From CAYMZZ01 sp046297935 (GTDB lineage: Bacteria; Bacteroidota; Bacteroidia; Chitinophagales; Chitinophagaceae), in contig JBKBHA010000007.1 of the NCBI GenBank assembly GCA_046297935.1, positions 62,001 to 126,000 on the forward strand: 64,000 bases of DNA. Reading direction: 5' to 3'. Shown in pieces: positions 26,653 through 33,920 of the stretch. Positions within the stretch are counted from its first letter, which is position 1; the number at the start of each line of letters is the position of its first letter. The notes under the pieces were generated by a model. The model did not search any database, was not told the DNA's origin, and worked only from the letters and a program-made list of their open reading frames with translations. The position numbers were made by a program, and so were the translations under genes.

Positions 26653-27297
26653 ATGTTTGGTGAACTTCGTGAATACCTGCTCATAAATCGACAACTGGCA
26701 TTGCCAGGGCTGGGTACACTTATCCTGGACCGAAGGCCGGCGAGTTTCGACGTGGCCAACAGGCAGATTCTGCCACCGACTTTCCAGTACGAGTTTCGCG
26801 AAGGTGCCGTTCAACCTGCCCGAAAATTTTATCAATGGTTGGCTACCGACCTGGGTGCGTCGGAACGCGACGTGATTGTAAAGTTTAATGACTTTGCGTT
26901 TGACATGCGTAATCGACTGTTAAAAGGCGACGTGTTGGACTGGACAGGTGTAGGAAGGTTCAAAAAGGCGCTGGGAGGCCAGATTGAATTTACACCCGGC
27001 AACGAATCCTGGGCTGAAGGAGAAATCGTAACTGCGCAAAAGGTATTACGGGAAACGGCAGAGCATGCCGTGAGGGTAGGAGAGGATCAACGGAGTTCGG
27101 CGGAAATGCGTGAGTTACTGAACCCTGAAAAACCGGTCCGCGATTTGGGCTGGGTGCTGGCAATGTCTATTTTGATCATTGCTTTGATCGTCCTTGGTAT
27201 TTATTTTTCAAGTCATGGCGTGGGATCGTCGGCAACAGCCAATCAACAAAAAGTACAGCTTGAAAAGGCACCGGTTGCACCGCGATTTCTGCCCTGA
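26653..27297 (+). CDS. HU-CCDC81-domain membrane protein
   Basis: A 214-residue protein. The N-terminal half (about 1-130) resembles the paired HU-fold domains of the HU-CCDC81 family, with LREYLLINRQLALPGLGTLI and a second unit around DVIVKFNDFAFDMRNRL. One membrane helix follows (about 172-193, WVLAMSILIIALIVLGIYF), then a short tail. Related proteins often end in a SPOR peptidoglycan-binding domain, which is absent here. The HU part would be cytoplasmic, so the protein may connect an internal ligand (DNA or protein) with the envelope. The ATG at 26653 lies one base after the barrel gene's stop. Function is unknown. Confidence 0.78.
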   Translation: MFGELREYLLINRQLALPGLGTLILDRRPASFDVANRQILPPTFQYEFREGAVQPARKFYQWLATDLGASERDVIVKFNDFAFDMRNRLLKGDVLDWTGVGRFKKALGGQIEFTPGNESWAEGEIVTAQKVLRETAEHAVRVGEDQRSSAEMRELLNPEKPVRDLGWVLAMSILIIALIVLGIYFSSHGVGSSATANQQKVQLEKAPVAPRFLP

Positions 27298-27321
27298 ATA
27301 AACTTTCTGCCTATCTATTAG

Positions 27322-27329
27322 TAAGTTTG
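27322..27329 (+). promoter_or_regulatory. Promoter -7 box (TAAGTTTG) for the methyltransferase
   Basis: A perfect TAnnTTTG match 41 nt upstream of the methyltransferase ATG, in the gap after the HU-CCDC81 gene. No TTTG sits at the ideal upstream distance. Confidence 0.45.
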
Positions 27330-27370
27330 CCGCCTCGGAGAAATACTCCCCATCGAATTTTTTTCTGATC

Positions 27371-28279
27371 ATGAAGCAAGCGGCAATATCTTCTCAAAAT
27401 CTGGTTCATTACAATAGCTGTCCGGTATGCGGCAGCGCGCAGCTGGTAGACCTTTGGCCGGTTGTGGATCATTCGGTAAGCAGGCAGGAATTCATGCTGG
27501 TTGAATGCCCGGATTGCAAACTACGTTTGACGCAGGATGTTCCGGACCGCGAGCATATCGGACCCTATTACCAATCTACCGACTACATTTCCCATAGCAA
27601 CACAAAAAAGGGTTTCATCAATCGAATTTATCATCTGGTTCGAAAGCGAACGCTGAAAAGCAAACGCAAGCTGATTGAAAAGTCTGTCAATGCCCCCAAC
27701 GGCCGCATACTCGATATAGGAGCAGGAGTTGGTGCATTTGTCAGCGAAATGAAAAAGCACGGCTGGCAGATTACCGGTCTTGAGCCTGACGCAGGGGCGC
27801 GTGAGCGCGCCCGCCAGGACTTTGGCATTACTTTGATGGACATGGATGCGTTGAAAAAGCTTCCTTCTGCTTCGTTCGACGCCATTACACTCTGGCATGT
27901 GCTTGAACATATACATCCATTGAATGATTACATGACTGAGTTTCGTCGTTTGCTGGCACCAGGTGCTGCGTTGTTTATTGCGGTTCCCAACTATACCTCC
28001 TATGATGCGGCGTTTTATGGTCCAAGCTGGGCTGCGTACGATGTGCCCCGGCATCTTTACCATTTTTCACCCCTCAGTATGCAGAAGCTTTTCGAGCGGC
28101 ACCAATTACAATTTATTCGCGAAATCCCGATGCCTTTCGACAGTTACTATGTTTCTCTCCTGAGCAACAAGTACCAGTCGGGTCGAATGCAGTGGCACAA
28201 GGCCATCTGGCGGGGTTGGCTCAGCAACCTTCGCGCCGGCCGCAACAAGGCAAGTTCTATGATCTATATCGGAAAATAG
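27371..28279 (+). CDS. Class I SAM-dependent methyltransferase with N-terminal zinc ribbon
   Basis: A 302-residue methyltransferase. Two CxxC pairs near the N-terminus (CPVCGS and CPDCKLR) form a probable zinc ribbon. The SAM-binding motif I is GRILDIGAGVGAFVSEM (near residue 113), then LEPDAGARERAR and WHVLEHIHPL, as in the Methyltransf_23 type. Proteins of this build are common in surface-glycan and antibiotic biosynthesis, but nothing nearby indicates a pathway, so the acceptor is unknown. The start ATG and upstream -7 box agree. Confidence 0.87.
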   Translation: MKQAAISSQNLVHYNSCPVCGSAQLVDLWPVVDHSVSRQEFMLVECPDCKLRLTQDVPDREHIGPYYQSTDYISHSNTKKGFINRIYHLVRKRTLKSKRKLIEKSVNAPNGRILDIGAGVGAFVSEMKKHGWQITGLEPDAGARERARQDFGITLMDMDALKKLPSASFDAITLWHVLEHIHPLNDYMTEFRRLLAPGAALFIAVPNYTSYDAAFYGPSWAAYDVPRHLYHFSPLSMQKLFERHQLQFIREIPMPFDSYYVSLLSNKYQSGRMQWHKAIWRGWLSNLRAGRNKASSMIYIGK

Positions 28280-28465
28280 AGCTGCGGCTGATTTGAGACC
28301 ACTGGTCGAAAATCGGGCATTCCCCTATGCGTAGCTAAACAATTTGCATGATGGGCAACAGTTCTGTTCCCGCTGATTTACAAAGATTTTTGCTCAGATT
28401 TTGCAGATTTTTCGAAAACGCAACCAACAACTAAACGACTAAACAAATAAACGACTACACTCTTC
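28280..28465. repeat. Intergenic dispersed repeat (CTGTTCCCGC / CAGATTT family)
   Basis: The convergent gap between the methyltransferase and the cyclotransferase. It contains CTGTTCCCGC at 28364-28373 followed by a run of degenerate AGATTT units, as at 6384-6420. Next comes an AACGACTAAACAA-type low-complexity tract (about 28421-28457) like the right arm of the 6053-6570 repeat. No gene is seen. Confidence 0.7.
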
Positions 28466-29287
28466 CTAGTTTCCAAACGCTACCTCATACATCTCCGGCC
28501 AGAGTTTGCCTGTCACAAAAAAATGGTTGCTGCTACTGTCAAAAGCAATTCCATTGGGCACTTCGCTTCCGGGATTAATGGACTTGGCCCGATTCCACAA
28601 GTCGGTGAGATTGGCTTTGCCGACAACGATGCCACGCCCGAGGTCTATTCGGAAAACATATGGGGTCTGGTATTGATTGGCATACAGATAGCCATTCGCA
28701 TACTCCAGTTCGTTGAGATTGTAGGTCAAATTTCCAGCCTCGGTAATGGACTGGGTGCGCAGCAGCCGGAATGTTCCCGGCTCATAAAAATAAAGTTTGC
28801 TGGTGCCGTCCGAAGCAATCAGTTCTGTTCCGTTGTTGCTTAAGCCCCAACCTTCGTGATTAAGCGGGTATTCGGCTAACAGTTTAAAATCGGATAGTCG
28901 GTAAGCGAAAGCTTTTTTGCTTTGCCAGGTCAGCTGGTAAACCGTATCGCCCATGATCGTAATGCCTTCGCCAAAATATTGTTTGTCGAGAGCAATCTTT
29001 CGGGTCGACTTGCCGCTTTTCAAATCTGACTCCAGCAGGAAGGAACCAGCGTAGCTGCCCGATCCGGTGCTCTCGTACAATTTCCCGCCATTAATTTCCA
29101 ACCCCTGTGTGTACAGAGCCGTGTCGTGCGGGTAACTGGCAATGGTGGAATAGGTGAGGGTTGCTGGTGCATCAGTACGGGTCGTCTGGTTGGAGTTATC
29201 GGCGGGCCGGTCATTGTTGGTGCAGGCCGAAATGGCTAAAACAGACAGGATGAAAAGCGCGGACACAGTGTGGAGGCGGCGGCTCAT
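28466..29287 (-). CDS. Glutaminyl-peptide cyclotransferase, lipoprotein
   Basis: A 273-residue lipoprotein of the bacterial/plant-type glutamine cyclotransferase family, which cyclises N-terminal glutamine to pyroglutamate. The lipobox is LAISAC, with the cysteine near residue 22. The rest is a five-bladed-propeller-like sequence with the family's YTQGLEINGGKLYESTGSG and LNELEYANGYLYANQY. In Bacteroidota, many exported proteins begin with Gln after signal cleavage, so N-terminal cyclisation is a sensible role. I chose the ATG at 29287 for the signal peptide; an upstream in-frame start would add a non-signal extension. TAAATTTG lies 20 nt upstream. Confidence 0.88.
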   Translation of the reverse strand: MSRRLHTVSALFILSVLAISACTNNDRPADNSNQTTRTDAPATLTYSTIASYPHDTALYTQGLEINGGKLYESTGSGSYAGSFLLESDLKSGKSTRKIALDKQYFGEGITIMGDTVYQLTWQSKKAFAYRLSDFKLLAEYPLNHEGWGLSNNGTELIASDGTSKLYFYEPGTFRLLRTQSITEAGNLTYNLNELEYANGYLYANQYQTPYVFRIDLGRGIVVGKANLTDLWNRAKSINPGSEVPNGIAFDSSSNHFFVTGKLWPEMYEVAFGN

Positions 29288-29307
29288 AAAGTAAGTGCTT
29301 GAGTACA

Positions 29308-29315
29308 CAAATTTA
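29308..29315 (-). promoter_or_regulatory. Promoter -7 box (TAAATTTG) for glutaminyl cyclotransferase
   Basis: A perfect TAnnTTTG match on the minus strand, 20 nt before the chosen ATG. The preceding GGGCT matches the sequence before the box of the lipoprotein at 7524. Confidence 0.5.
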
Positions 29316-29410
29316 AGCCCATGAAAGCGAACCACTTGTTAAATGGATTGGCATTTTTAGCCCAGTTCAAAAAAAGGGCGGCGAAAGAGCCTCTTTTTCA
29401 CCATTTTCAC

Positions 29411-29418
29411 TATATTTG
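29411..29418 (+). promoter_or_regulatory. Promoter -7 box (TATATTTG) for the M43 protease
   Basis: A perfect TAnnTTTG match about 150 nt upstream of the M43 protease start. If it is used, the mRNA has an unusually long leader (about 29425-29569) in which I see no clear structure. Confidence 0.4.
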
Positions 29419-29569
29419 AACTCTGCCACAACGCTACGTGGCCAAAAAATCATATCCCCTGGACCAGCCGTTCTGATTTCCTATCTGAATACATTGTTTT
29501 CGCTTCCAATGCCGCATGAATGCTCATGGCACTTTTGGCCATGCTCACCCGTTCCAACCGTTTGTACCA

Positions 29570-30823
29570 ATGAAGCGAATTTTGACCGGCCTGGCATTCA
29601 TGTTTTTATTCATTTCCGTGGGTTTCGCCCAGGATCGTTGTTATACCAGCAATTACCTTCAGCAAAGACTTAATACAGATCCGGCTTTAGCTTCCCAAAT
29701 CGAGGCGATTGATCGTTTTGTGGACACGAGACTCGCAGAAAATTCAACTATCGCGAATCGCGGCGAAGGCAAACTCCTTGTTACCATTCCAGTTGTATTT
29801 CACGTATTGTATCACGAATCGACGGAAAATATTTCGGAACAAAAACTTATTCAGCAAATTCAGGTGCTAAATGAGGCGTTCCGCCGTTTAGCTGCCGACA
29901 CGGTAAACACGCCTGATCGCTTCAAGTCCGTTGCTGCGGATTGCGAAATAGAATTTCAATTAGCCATTGCAGACCCTCAGCGACGTGGCAGCAGCGGCAT
30001 TGTGAGATATTATACGCCCATCAGTTACTGGGACGCCGACGATAAAATGAAACTGGCTTCCAACATGGGGGCCGATGCCTGGGACGCCAGTCAGTACCTT
30101 AATATTTGGGTCTGTAACCTGCGGCGGGGGCTGGGTTACGCGAGCTTTCCCGGCGGCGATCCTGCACTTGACGGTTTGGTATTAAATTACAGTATTGTCG
30201 GAGCCAACAATAATTCCAGTTATAACCAGGGAAAAGTGGCTGTTCACGAAGCCGGTCACTGGCTTGGCCTCCGACATATCTGGGGCGACGAATATTGTGG
30301 CGACGACGGTGTAGATGATACTCCCCGGCAGGGGGGAATGACCGCTGGTTGTCCCACTGGCGTGCGCAACTCTTGTAGCAATGGTGCTGCAGGCGACATG
30401 TATATGAATTATATGGACCTTACAAGCGATGCATGCACCAATATGTTCACCATTGGACAGAAGGAACGCATGCAGGCATTGTTTGCAGCCGGAGGTGTAC
30501 GCGCAGGACTGTTGAAATCAGTTGGTCTATTGCCGCCGCTGGGCGACGAAATACCTGTTCAACCTGAACCTCCACGTTGGCTCCATTCCAACCTTTATCC
30601 CAACCCAACCCGTACGCGCTTTACCTTGGATGTGGCATACGACCCACGGTGGGTGGGCAATACAGTTTTGATCACTAATATGCAGGGCCGGACCGTTCGT
30701 CAGACAAGGTTAAATAATAGCATTCAGAGTTTCGACGTAACGGGTCTGGCTCCCGGTCTCTACCTGCTCACCTGTCGCCGTTCCGATGGTAAGATGCTTC
30801 GGCATAAGCTGATGATACAATAA
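29570..30823 (+). CDS. Secreted M43 metalloprotease with T9SS sorting domain
   Basis: A 417-residue secreted metalloprotease of the pappalysin-like M43 family. The signal peptide is MKRILTGLAFMFLFISVGFA. The zinc-binding motif HEAGHWLGLRHIWG (near residue 225) has the extended HExxHxxGxxH pattern, and the Met-turn region appears as YMNYMDLTSDAC. The last 75 residues are a type A T9SS C-terminal domain, starting near LYPNPTRTRFTLDV and ending in LYLLTCRRSDGKMLRHKLMI. So it should cross the outer membrane by T9SS and be released or attached at the surface. I chose the ATG at 29570 where the signal peptide begins. Confidence 0.92.
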   Translation: MKRILTGLAFMFLFISVGFAQDRCYTSNYLQQRLNTDPALASQIEAIDRFVDTRLAENSTIANRGEGKLLVTIPVVFHVLYHESTENISEQKLIQQIQVLNEAFRRLAADTVNTPDRFKSVAADCEIEFQLAIADPQRRGSSGIVRYYTPISYWDADDKMKLASNMGADAWDASQYLNIWVCNLRRGLGYASFPGGDPALDGLVLNYSIVGANNNSSYNQGKVAVHEAGHWLGLRHIWGDEYCGDDGVDDTPRQGGMTAGCPTGVRNSCSNGAAGDMYMNYMDLTSDACTNMFTIGQKERMQALFAAGGVRAGLLKSVGLLPPLGDEIPVQPEPPRWLHSNLYPNPTRTRFTLDVAYDPRWVGNTVLITNMQGRTVRQTRLNNSIQSFDVTGLAPGLYLLTCRRSDGKMLRHKLMIQ

Positions 30824-30844
30824 AACCAGCCGTTGGAAATGGGC

Positions 30845-30852
30845 TATCTTTG
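30845..30852 (+). promoter_or_regulatory. Promoter -7 box (TATCTTTG) abutting the pyrF start
   Basis: A perfect TAnnTTTG box that ends four bases before the pyrF ATG, so transcription would start at or next to the start codon. Confidence 0.55.
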
Positions 30853-30856
30853 ACCC

Positions 30857-31678
30857 ATGAATCGTTCCAAACTGGTCGACCTGATTTACCGACGAAGGTC
30901 GTATTTGTGTGTTGGCTTAGACACTGATCCCCAAAAGATCCCAGGTGGCTTTACACCCGATGCCGAAGGCATGCTTTCCTTCAATCGTCAGATCATTGAT
31001 GCAACTCGCGATTACTGCGTCGCCTACAAAATAAATACAGCTTTTTACGAAGCGCTGGGTGCTGCCGGCTGGATGGCAATGGAAGCCACTGTCCGGTATA
31101 TTGGCAGCGAGCATTTTACTATTGCCGATGCAAAGCGGGGTGATATAGGTAACACAGCCGACCAATACGCTAAAGCGTTCTTTGATCACCTGCCTTTTGA
31201 TTCGGTTACCGTGGCGCCATACATGGGCGAAGACAGCGTAAAGCCTTTTCTGACGCGGGCTGATAAATGGGGCATCGTGTTGGGGCTTACTTCCAATGCA
31301 GGAGCACAGGATTTTGAAATGCGGCGGCTGGAACCCACCGGAACAGGACAGGCGAAATATCTTTATGAAGAGGTGCTGACTCGTGTAGCGGAGTGGGGTA
31401 GCCCGGATAATTTGATGTTTGTGGTGGGTGCCACCCAGGCTTCGCAATTTGAACGAATCCGTCAGCTCACCCCCAGGCATTTTTACCTGGTTCCAGGTGT
31501 AGGTGCACAGGGTGGCAGTTTGCGCGATATTTCCGAAAAGGCCTTGATCGATGATGTTGGCCTGCTGGTGAATGCGAGCCGTGCCATCCTGTACGCTTCA
31601 TCGGGTCCCGACTTTGCGGAGGCCGCAGCTCGCGTAGCAAGCGAGTATCAACAGGAGATGAGCCAATACCTGCGGTAA
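30857..31678 (+). CDS. pyrF: Orotidine-5'-phosphate decarboxylase (group 2)
   Basis: PyrF makes UMP from OMP, the last de novo pyrimidine step. The 273-residue length and the active-site motif IADAKRGDIGNTA (Asp-Lys-Asp array, near residue 95) fit the longer group 2 enzymes. Supporting segments are the N-terminal LCVGLDTDPQKIP, TVAPYMGEDSVKPF and the phosphate-binding VPGVGAQGGSLRDI. It stands alone among pyrimidine genes here. There is no leader between the -7 box and the ATG beyond four bases. Confidence 0.96.
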   Translation: MNRSKLVDLIYRRRSYLCVGLDTDPQKIPGGFTPDAEGMLSFNRQIIDATRDYCVAYKINTAFYEALGAAGWMAMEATVRYIGSEHFTIADAKRGDIGNTADQYAKAFFDHLPFDSVTVAPYMGEDSVKPFLTRADKWGIVLGLTSNAGAQDFEMRRLEPTGTGQAKYLYEEVLTRVAEWGSPDNLMFVVGATQASQFERIRQLTPRHFYLVPGVGAQGGSLRDISEKALIDDVGLLVNASRAILYASSGPDFAEAAARVASEYQQEMSQYLR

Positions 31679-31686
31679 TAAACTCC

Positions 31687-31694
31687 TAAATTTG
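31687..31694 (+). promoter_or_regulatory. Promoter -7 box (TAAATTTG) for glutaryl-CoA dehydrogenase
   Basis: A perfect TAnnTTTG match 52 nt upstream of the ATG at 31747, just after the pyrF stop codon. Confidence 0.5.
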
Positions 31695-31746
31695 CATACC
31701 GGAATATTCATACATACAGACACCGGAAACCAATAAATGATTGCAT

Positions 31747-32931
31747 ATGGCAGCACGTACCGACCAGTTTGTTAGCCCCGACTATTTTGCCTTAGATGAA
31801 TTGTTGACCGATGAACATAAAATGATTCGAGAAACGGTTCGCCAGTATGTGAAACGCGAGATTTCACCAATTATCGAAGATTATGCTCAACGCGCCGAAT
31901 TTCCACAACAGATTGTGGCACAAATGGGAGATCTCGGTGTGTTCGGCCCTACCGTACCAGTTGAATATGGTGGTGGTGGTCTGGATTATGTTTCATATGG
32001 TTTAATGATGCAGGAACTGGAACGAGGCGATAGCGGTGTTCGCTCCACTGCGTCGGTACAGGGTTCCCTCGTAATGTTTCCTATTTATGCCTATGGCAGC
32101 GAAGAGCAAAAGAAAAAATATTTACCTAAGCTTGCCTCAGGAGAATGGCTCGGTTGTTTTGGACTGACCGAACCAGACCACGGCAGCGATCCAGGCAGTA
32201 TGCTCACCAACATTCGCGATGCTGGCGACCATGTAGTGTTGAACGGCGCCAAAATGTGGATCAGCAATGCACCTTTTGCACAGATAGCAGTGGTTTGGGC
32301 ACGTAATGAAGAGGGCGATGTAAGAGGCGTGATTGTGGAACGAGGCATGGAGGGATTTTCTACCCCAACCACTCATGGTAAGTGGAGCCTGCGTGCATCA
32401 GCTACGGGTGAGCTGGTTTTTGACAATGTAAAAGTTCCCAAAGAAAATATTCTGCCCAACGTAAAAGGGCTGAAAGGCCCATTGAGCTGTTTGACCAAAG
32501 CCCGTTATGGCATCGCCTGGGGCGCTATTGGGGCAGCCATGGATTGCTATGATACCGCTTTGCGTTACTCGAAAGAGCGGGTACAATTTGGAAGGCCAAT
32601 TGGCGGATTTCAACTGCAGCAGAAAAAGCTGGCAGAAATGATCACCGAAATAACTAAGGCACAATTGCTCAACTGGCGCCTGGGTGTACTGATGGATGCG
32701 GGTAAGGTAACTCCGCAACAGGTTAGTATGGCCAAACGGAACGCCTGTGAAGTAGCAACCCAAATCTGCCGCGATGCGCGGCAGATGCTTGGCGGCATGG
32801 GTATAACCGGAGAGTATTCAGTAATGAGGCATATGATGAATTTGGAGAGTGTTATTACCTACGAAGGCACCCACGATATCCATCTGCTTATTACAGGCAT
32901 GGATGTGACCGGATTCAATGCCTTCAAGTAA
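31747..32931 (+). CDS. gcdH: Glutaryl-CoA dehydrogenase (acyl-CoA dehydrogenase family)
   Basis: A 394-residue FAD enzyme that oxidises and decarboxylates glutaryl-CoA to crotonyl-CoA in lysine and tryptophan breakdown. Signs of this subfamily are GLTEPDHGSDPGSM, the ERGDSGVRSTASVQGSL segment, and the catalytic glutamate in TYEGTHDIH (near residue 377). A general acyl-CoA dehydrogenase is the alternative, but the SVQ/SL region and the C-terminus favour GcdH. I chose the ATG at 31747 over an in-frame TTG six bases upstream. No other lysine-catabolic gene is adjacent. Confidence 0.9.
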   Translation: MAARTDQFVSPDYFALDELLTDEHKMIRETVRQYVKREISPIIEDYAQRAEFPQQIVAQMGDLGVFGPTVPVEYGGGGLDYVSYGLMMQELERGDSGVRSTASVQGSLVMFPIYAYGSEEQKKKYLPKLASGEWLGCFGLTEPDHGSDPGSMLTNIRDAGDHVVLNGAKMWISNAPFAQIAVVWARNEEGDVRGVIVERGMEGFSTPTTHGKWSLRASATGELVFDNVKVPKENILPNVKGLKGPLSCLTKARYGIAWGAIGAAMDCYDTALRYSKERVQFGRPIGGFQLQQKKLAEMITEITKAQLLNWRLGVLMDAGKVTPQQVSMAKRNACEVATQICRDARQMLGGMGITGEYSVMRHMMNLESVITYEGTHDIHLLITGMDVTGFNAFK

Positions 32932-32950
32932 AAAAGAGGAGACTGGCATC

Positions 32951-33457
32951 ATGCGAATTTTTCTAATTGGCTTTATGGGTTCGGGAAAATCCTTTCGCGG
33001 ACGGCAGCTTAGCCAGAAGCTGGGCATACCTTTTTTTGATCTGGATGCTGAAATCGTCAACTCGGAAGCACGATCGGTTAATGATATTTTTGCCGAACAA
33101 GGGGAAGAATATTTTCGGCAGAAAGAAAAAGAGGTCATGCATATTCTCACCGAAAGTCATGGCAGCTTTGTAATGGCTTGCGGCGGCGGTACACCCTGCT
33201 TTTTCAACAATATCGAGTTTATGAATGAAAAAGGGGTGGTAGTTTGGTTAAATACTTCGCTGCAGCAGCTCTTTGAAAGGCTCCTGAAAGAAAAAGCTGA
33301 ACGACCTTTGCTGAAAGATCTGGGCGACGACCAGCTCAAAGCCTTTATCGCCAAAAAATTCGCCGACCGTCGCATTTACTATGAGCAGGCCAAGGTACAT
33401 ATCGACGACGACAACGCTTCACTGGAACAGATGATTGAAAAGATATTCCATGCATAA
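32951..33457 (+). CDS. aroK: Shikimate kinase
   Basis: A 168-residue cytoplasmic kinase that makes shikimate 3-phosphate for aromatic amino acids. The P-loop is GFMGSGKS near the N-terminus. FFDLDAEIV carries the shikimate-binding aspartate, VMACGGGTPCF matches the GGG motif, and KAERPLL is the lid segment with its arginine. I chose the ATG at 32951 because it gives the usual N-terminus MRIFLIGFMGSGKS; an upstream ATG at 32918 would overlap gcdH. It overlaps the DUF423 gene by eight bases. Confidence 0.94.
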   Translation: MRIFLIGFMGSGKSFRGRQLSQKLGIPFFDLDAEIVNSEARSVNDIFAEQGEEYFRQKEKEVMHILTESHGSFVMACGGGTPCFFNNIEFMNEKGVVVWLNTSLQQLFERLLKEKAERPLLKDLGDDQLKAFIAKKFADRRIYYEQAKVHIDDDNASLEQMIEKIFHA

Positions 33458-33848
33458 AAAATACCTGATGATTGCCGCCTGGCTTGGGGCTGTTACCGTT
33501 GCACTCGGTGCCTTCGGAGCCCATGGCCTGAAACAACTGGTACCACCCGAATCAGTCAGCTCCTTCGATACAGGGGTCAGGTATCAGTTTTATCATTTAC
33601 TGGCTTTATTGGCCATTGGCCTGCTTTACGAACATTTTCCGGGCAAATGGTTGCGCTGGTCGGCCAATGCTTTCCTGTTGGGAATGCTGCTGTTTTCGGG
33701 TTCAATTTATCTGCTCACTGCTCTAAAAGCAGGAGGGGAAGTAGGGTTGTCCGGCATCGGTATAATTACACCTTTCGGTGGTGTAAGTCTGATCTTCGGG
33801 TGGATCTTCCTGGCAATCGGAATTGGAAAAGGAGCTTCGGAGAAATAA
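33450..33848 (+). CDS. DUF423 small membrane protein
   Basis: A 132-residue integral membrane protein with four predicted helices, of family DUF423. The signature GAFGAHGLKQLVPPES follows the first helix, and RYQFYHLLALLAIGLLYEHF lies in the second. The C-terminal part has GIITPFGGVSLIFGWIFL. Function is unknown. The ATG at 33450 lies inside the end of aroK, implying coupled translation; an in-frame ATG at 33435 is possible but deeper in aroK. Confidence 0.9.
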   Translation: MHKKYLMIAAWLGAVTVALGAFGAHGLKQLVPPESVSSFDTGVRYQFYHLLALLAIGLLYEHFPGKWLRWSANAFLLGMLLFSGSIYLLTALKAGGEVGLSGIGIITPFGGVSLIFGWIFLAIGIGKGASEK

Positions 33849-33920
33849 ATTGGCAGGTTTACGTCAATAGCAGTTTAACCCGAAAAGTACCAACTAACCG
33901 CAAACGCGATGATGCGTGAC

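Noticed and set aside
29416..29569. An alternative frame in the leader of the M43 protease, and an in-frame extension from 29516
   Set aside because: Neither gives a signal peptide at the N-terminus. The signal peptide begins at 29570.
32918..32950. An upstream ATG for shikimate kinase
   Set aside because: It would overlap the end of gcdH and add 11 residues not found in the family; the P-loop position fits the ATG at 32951.
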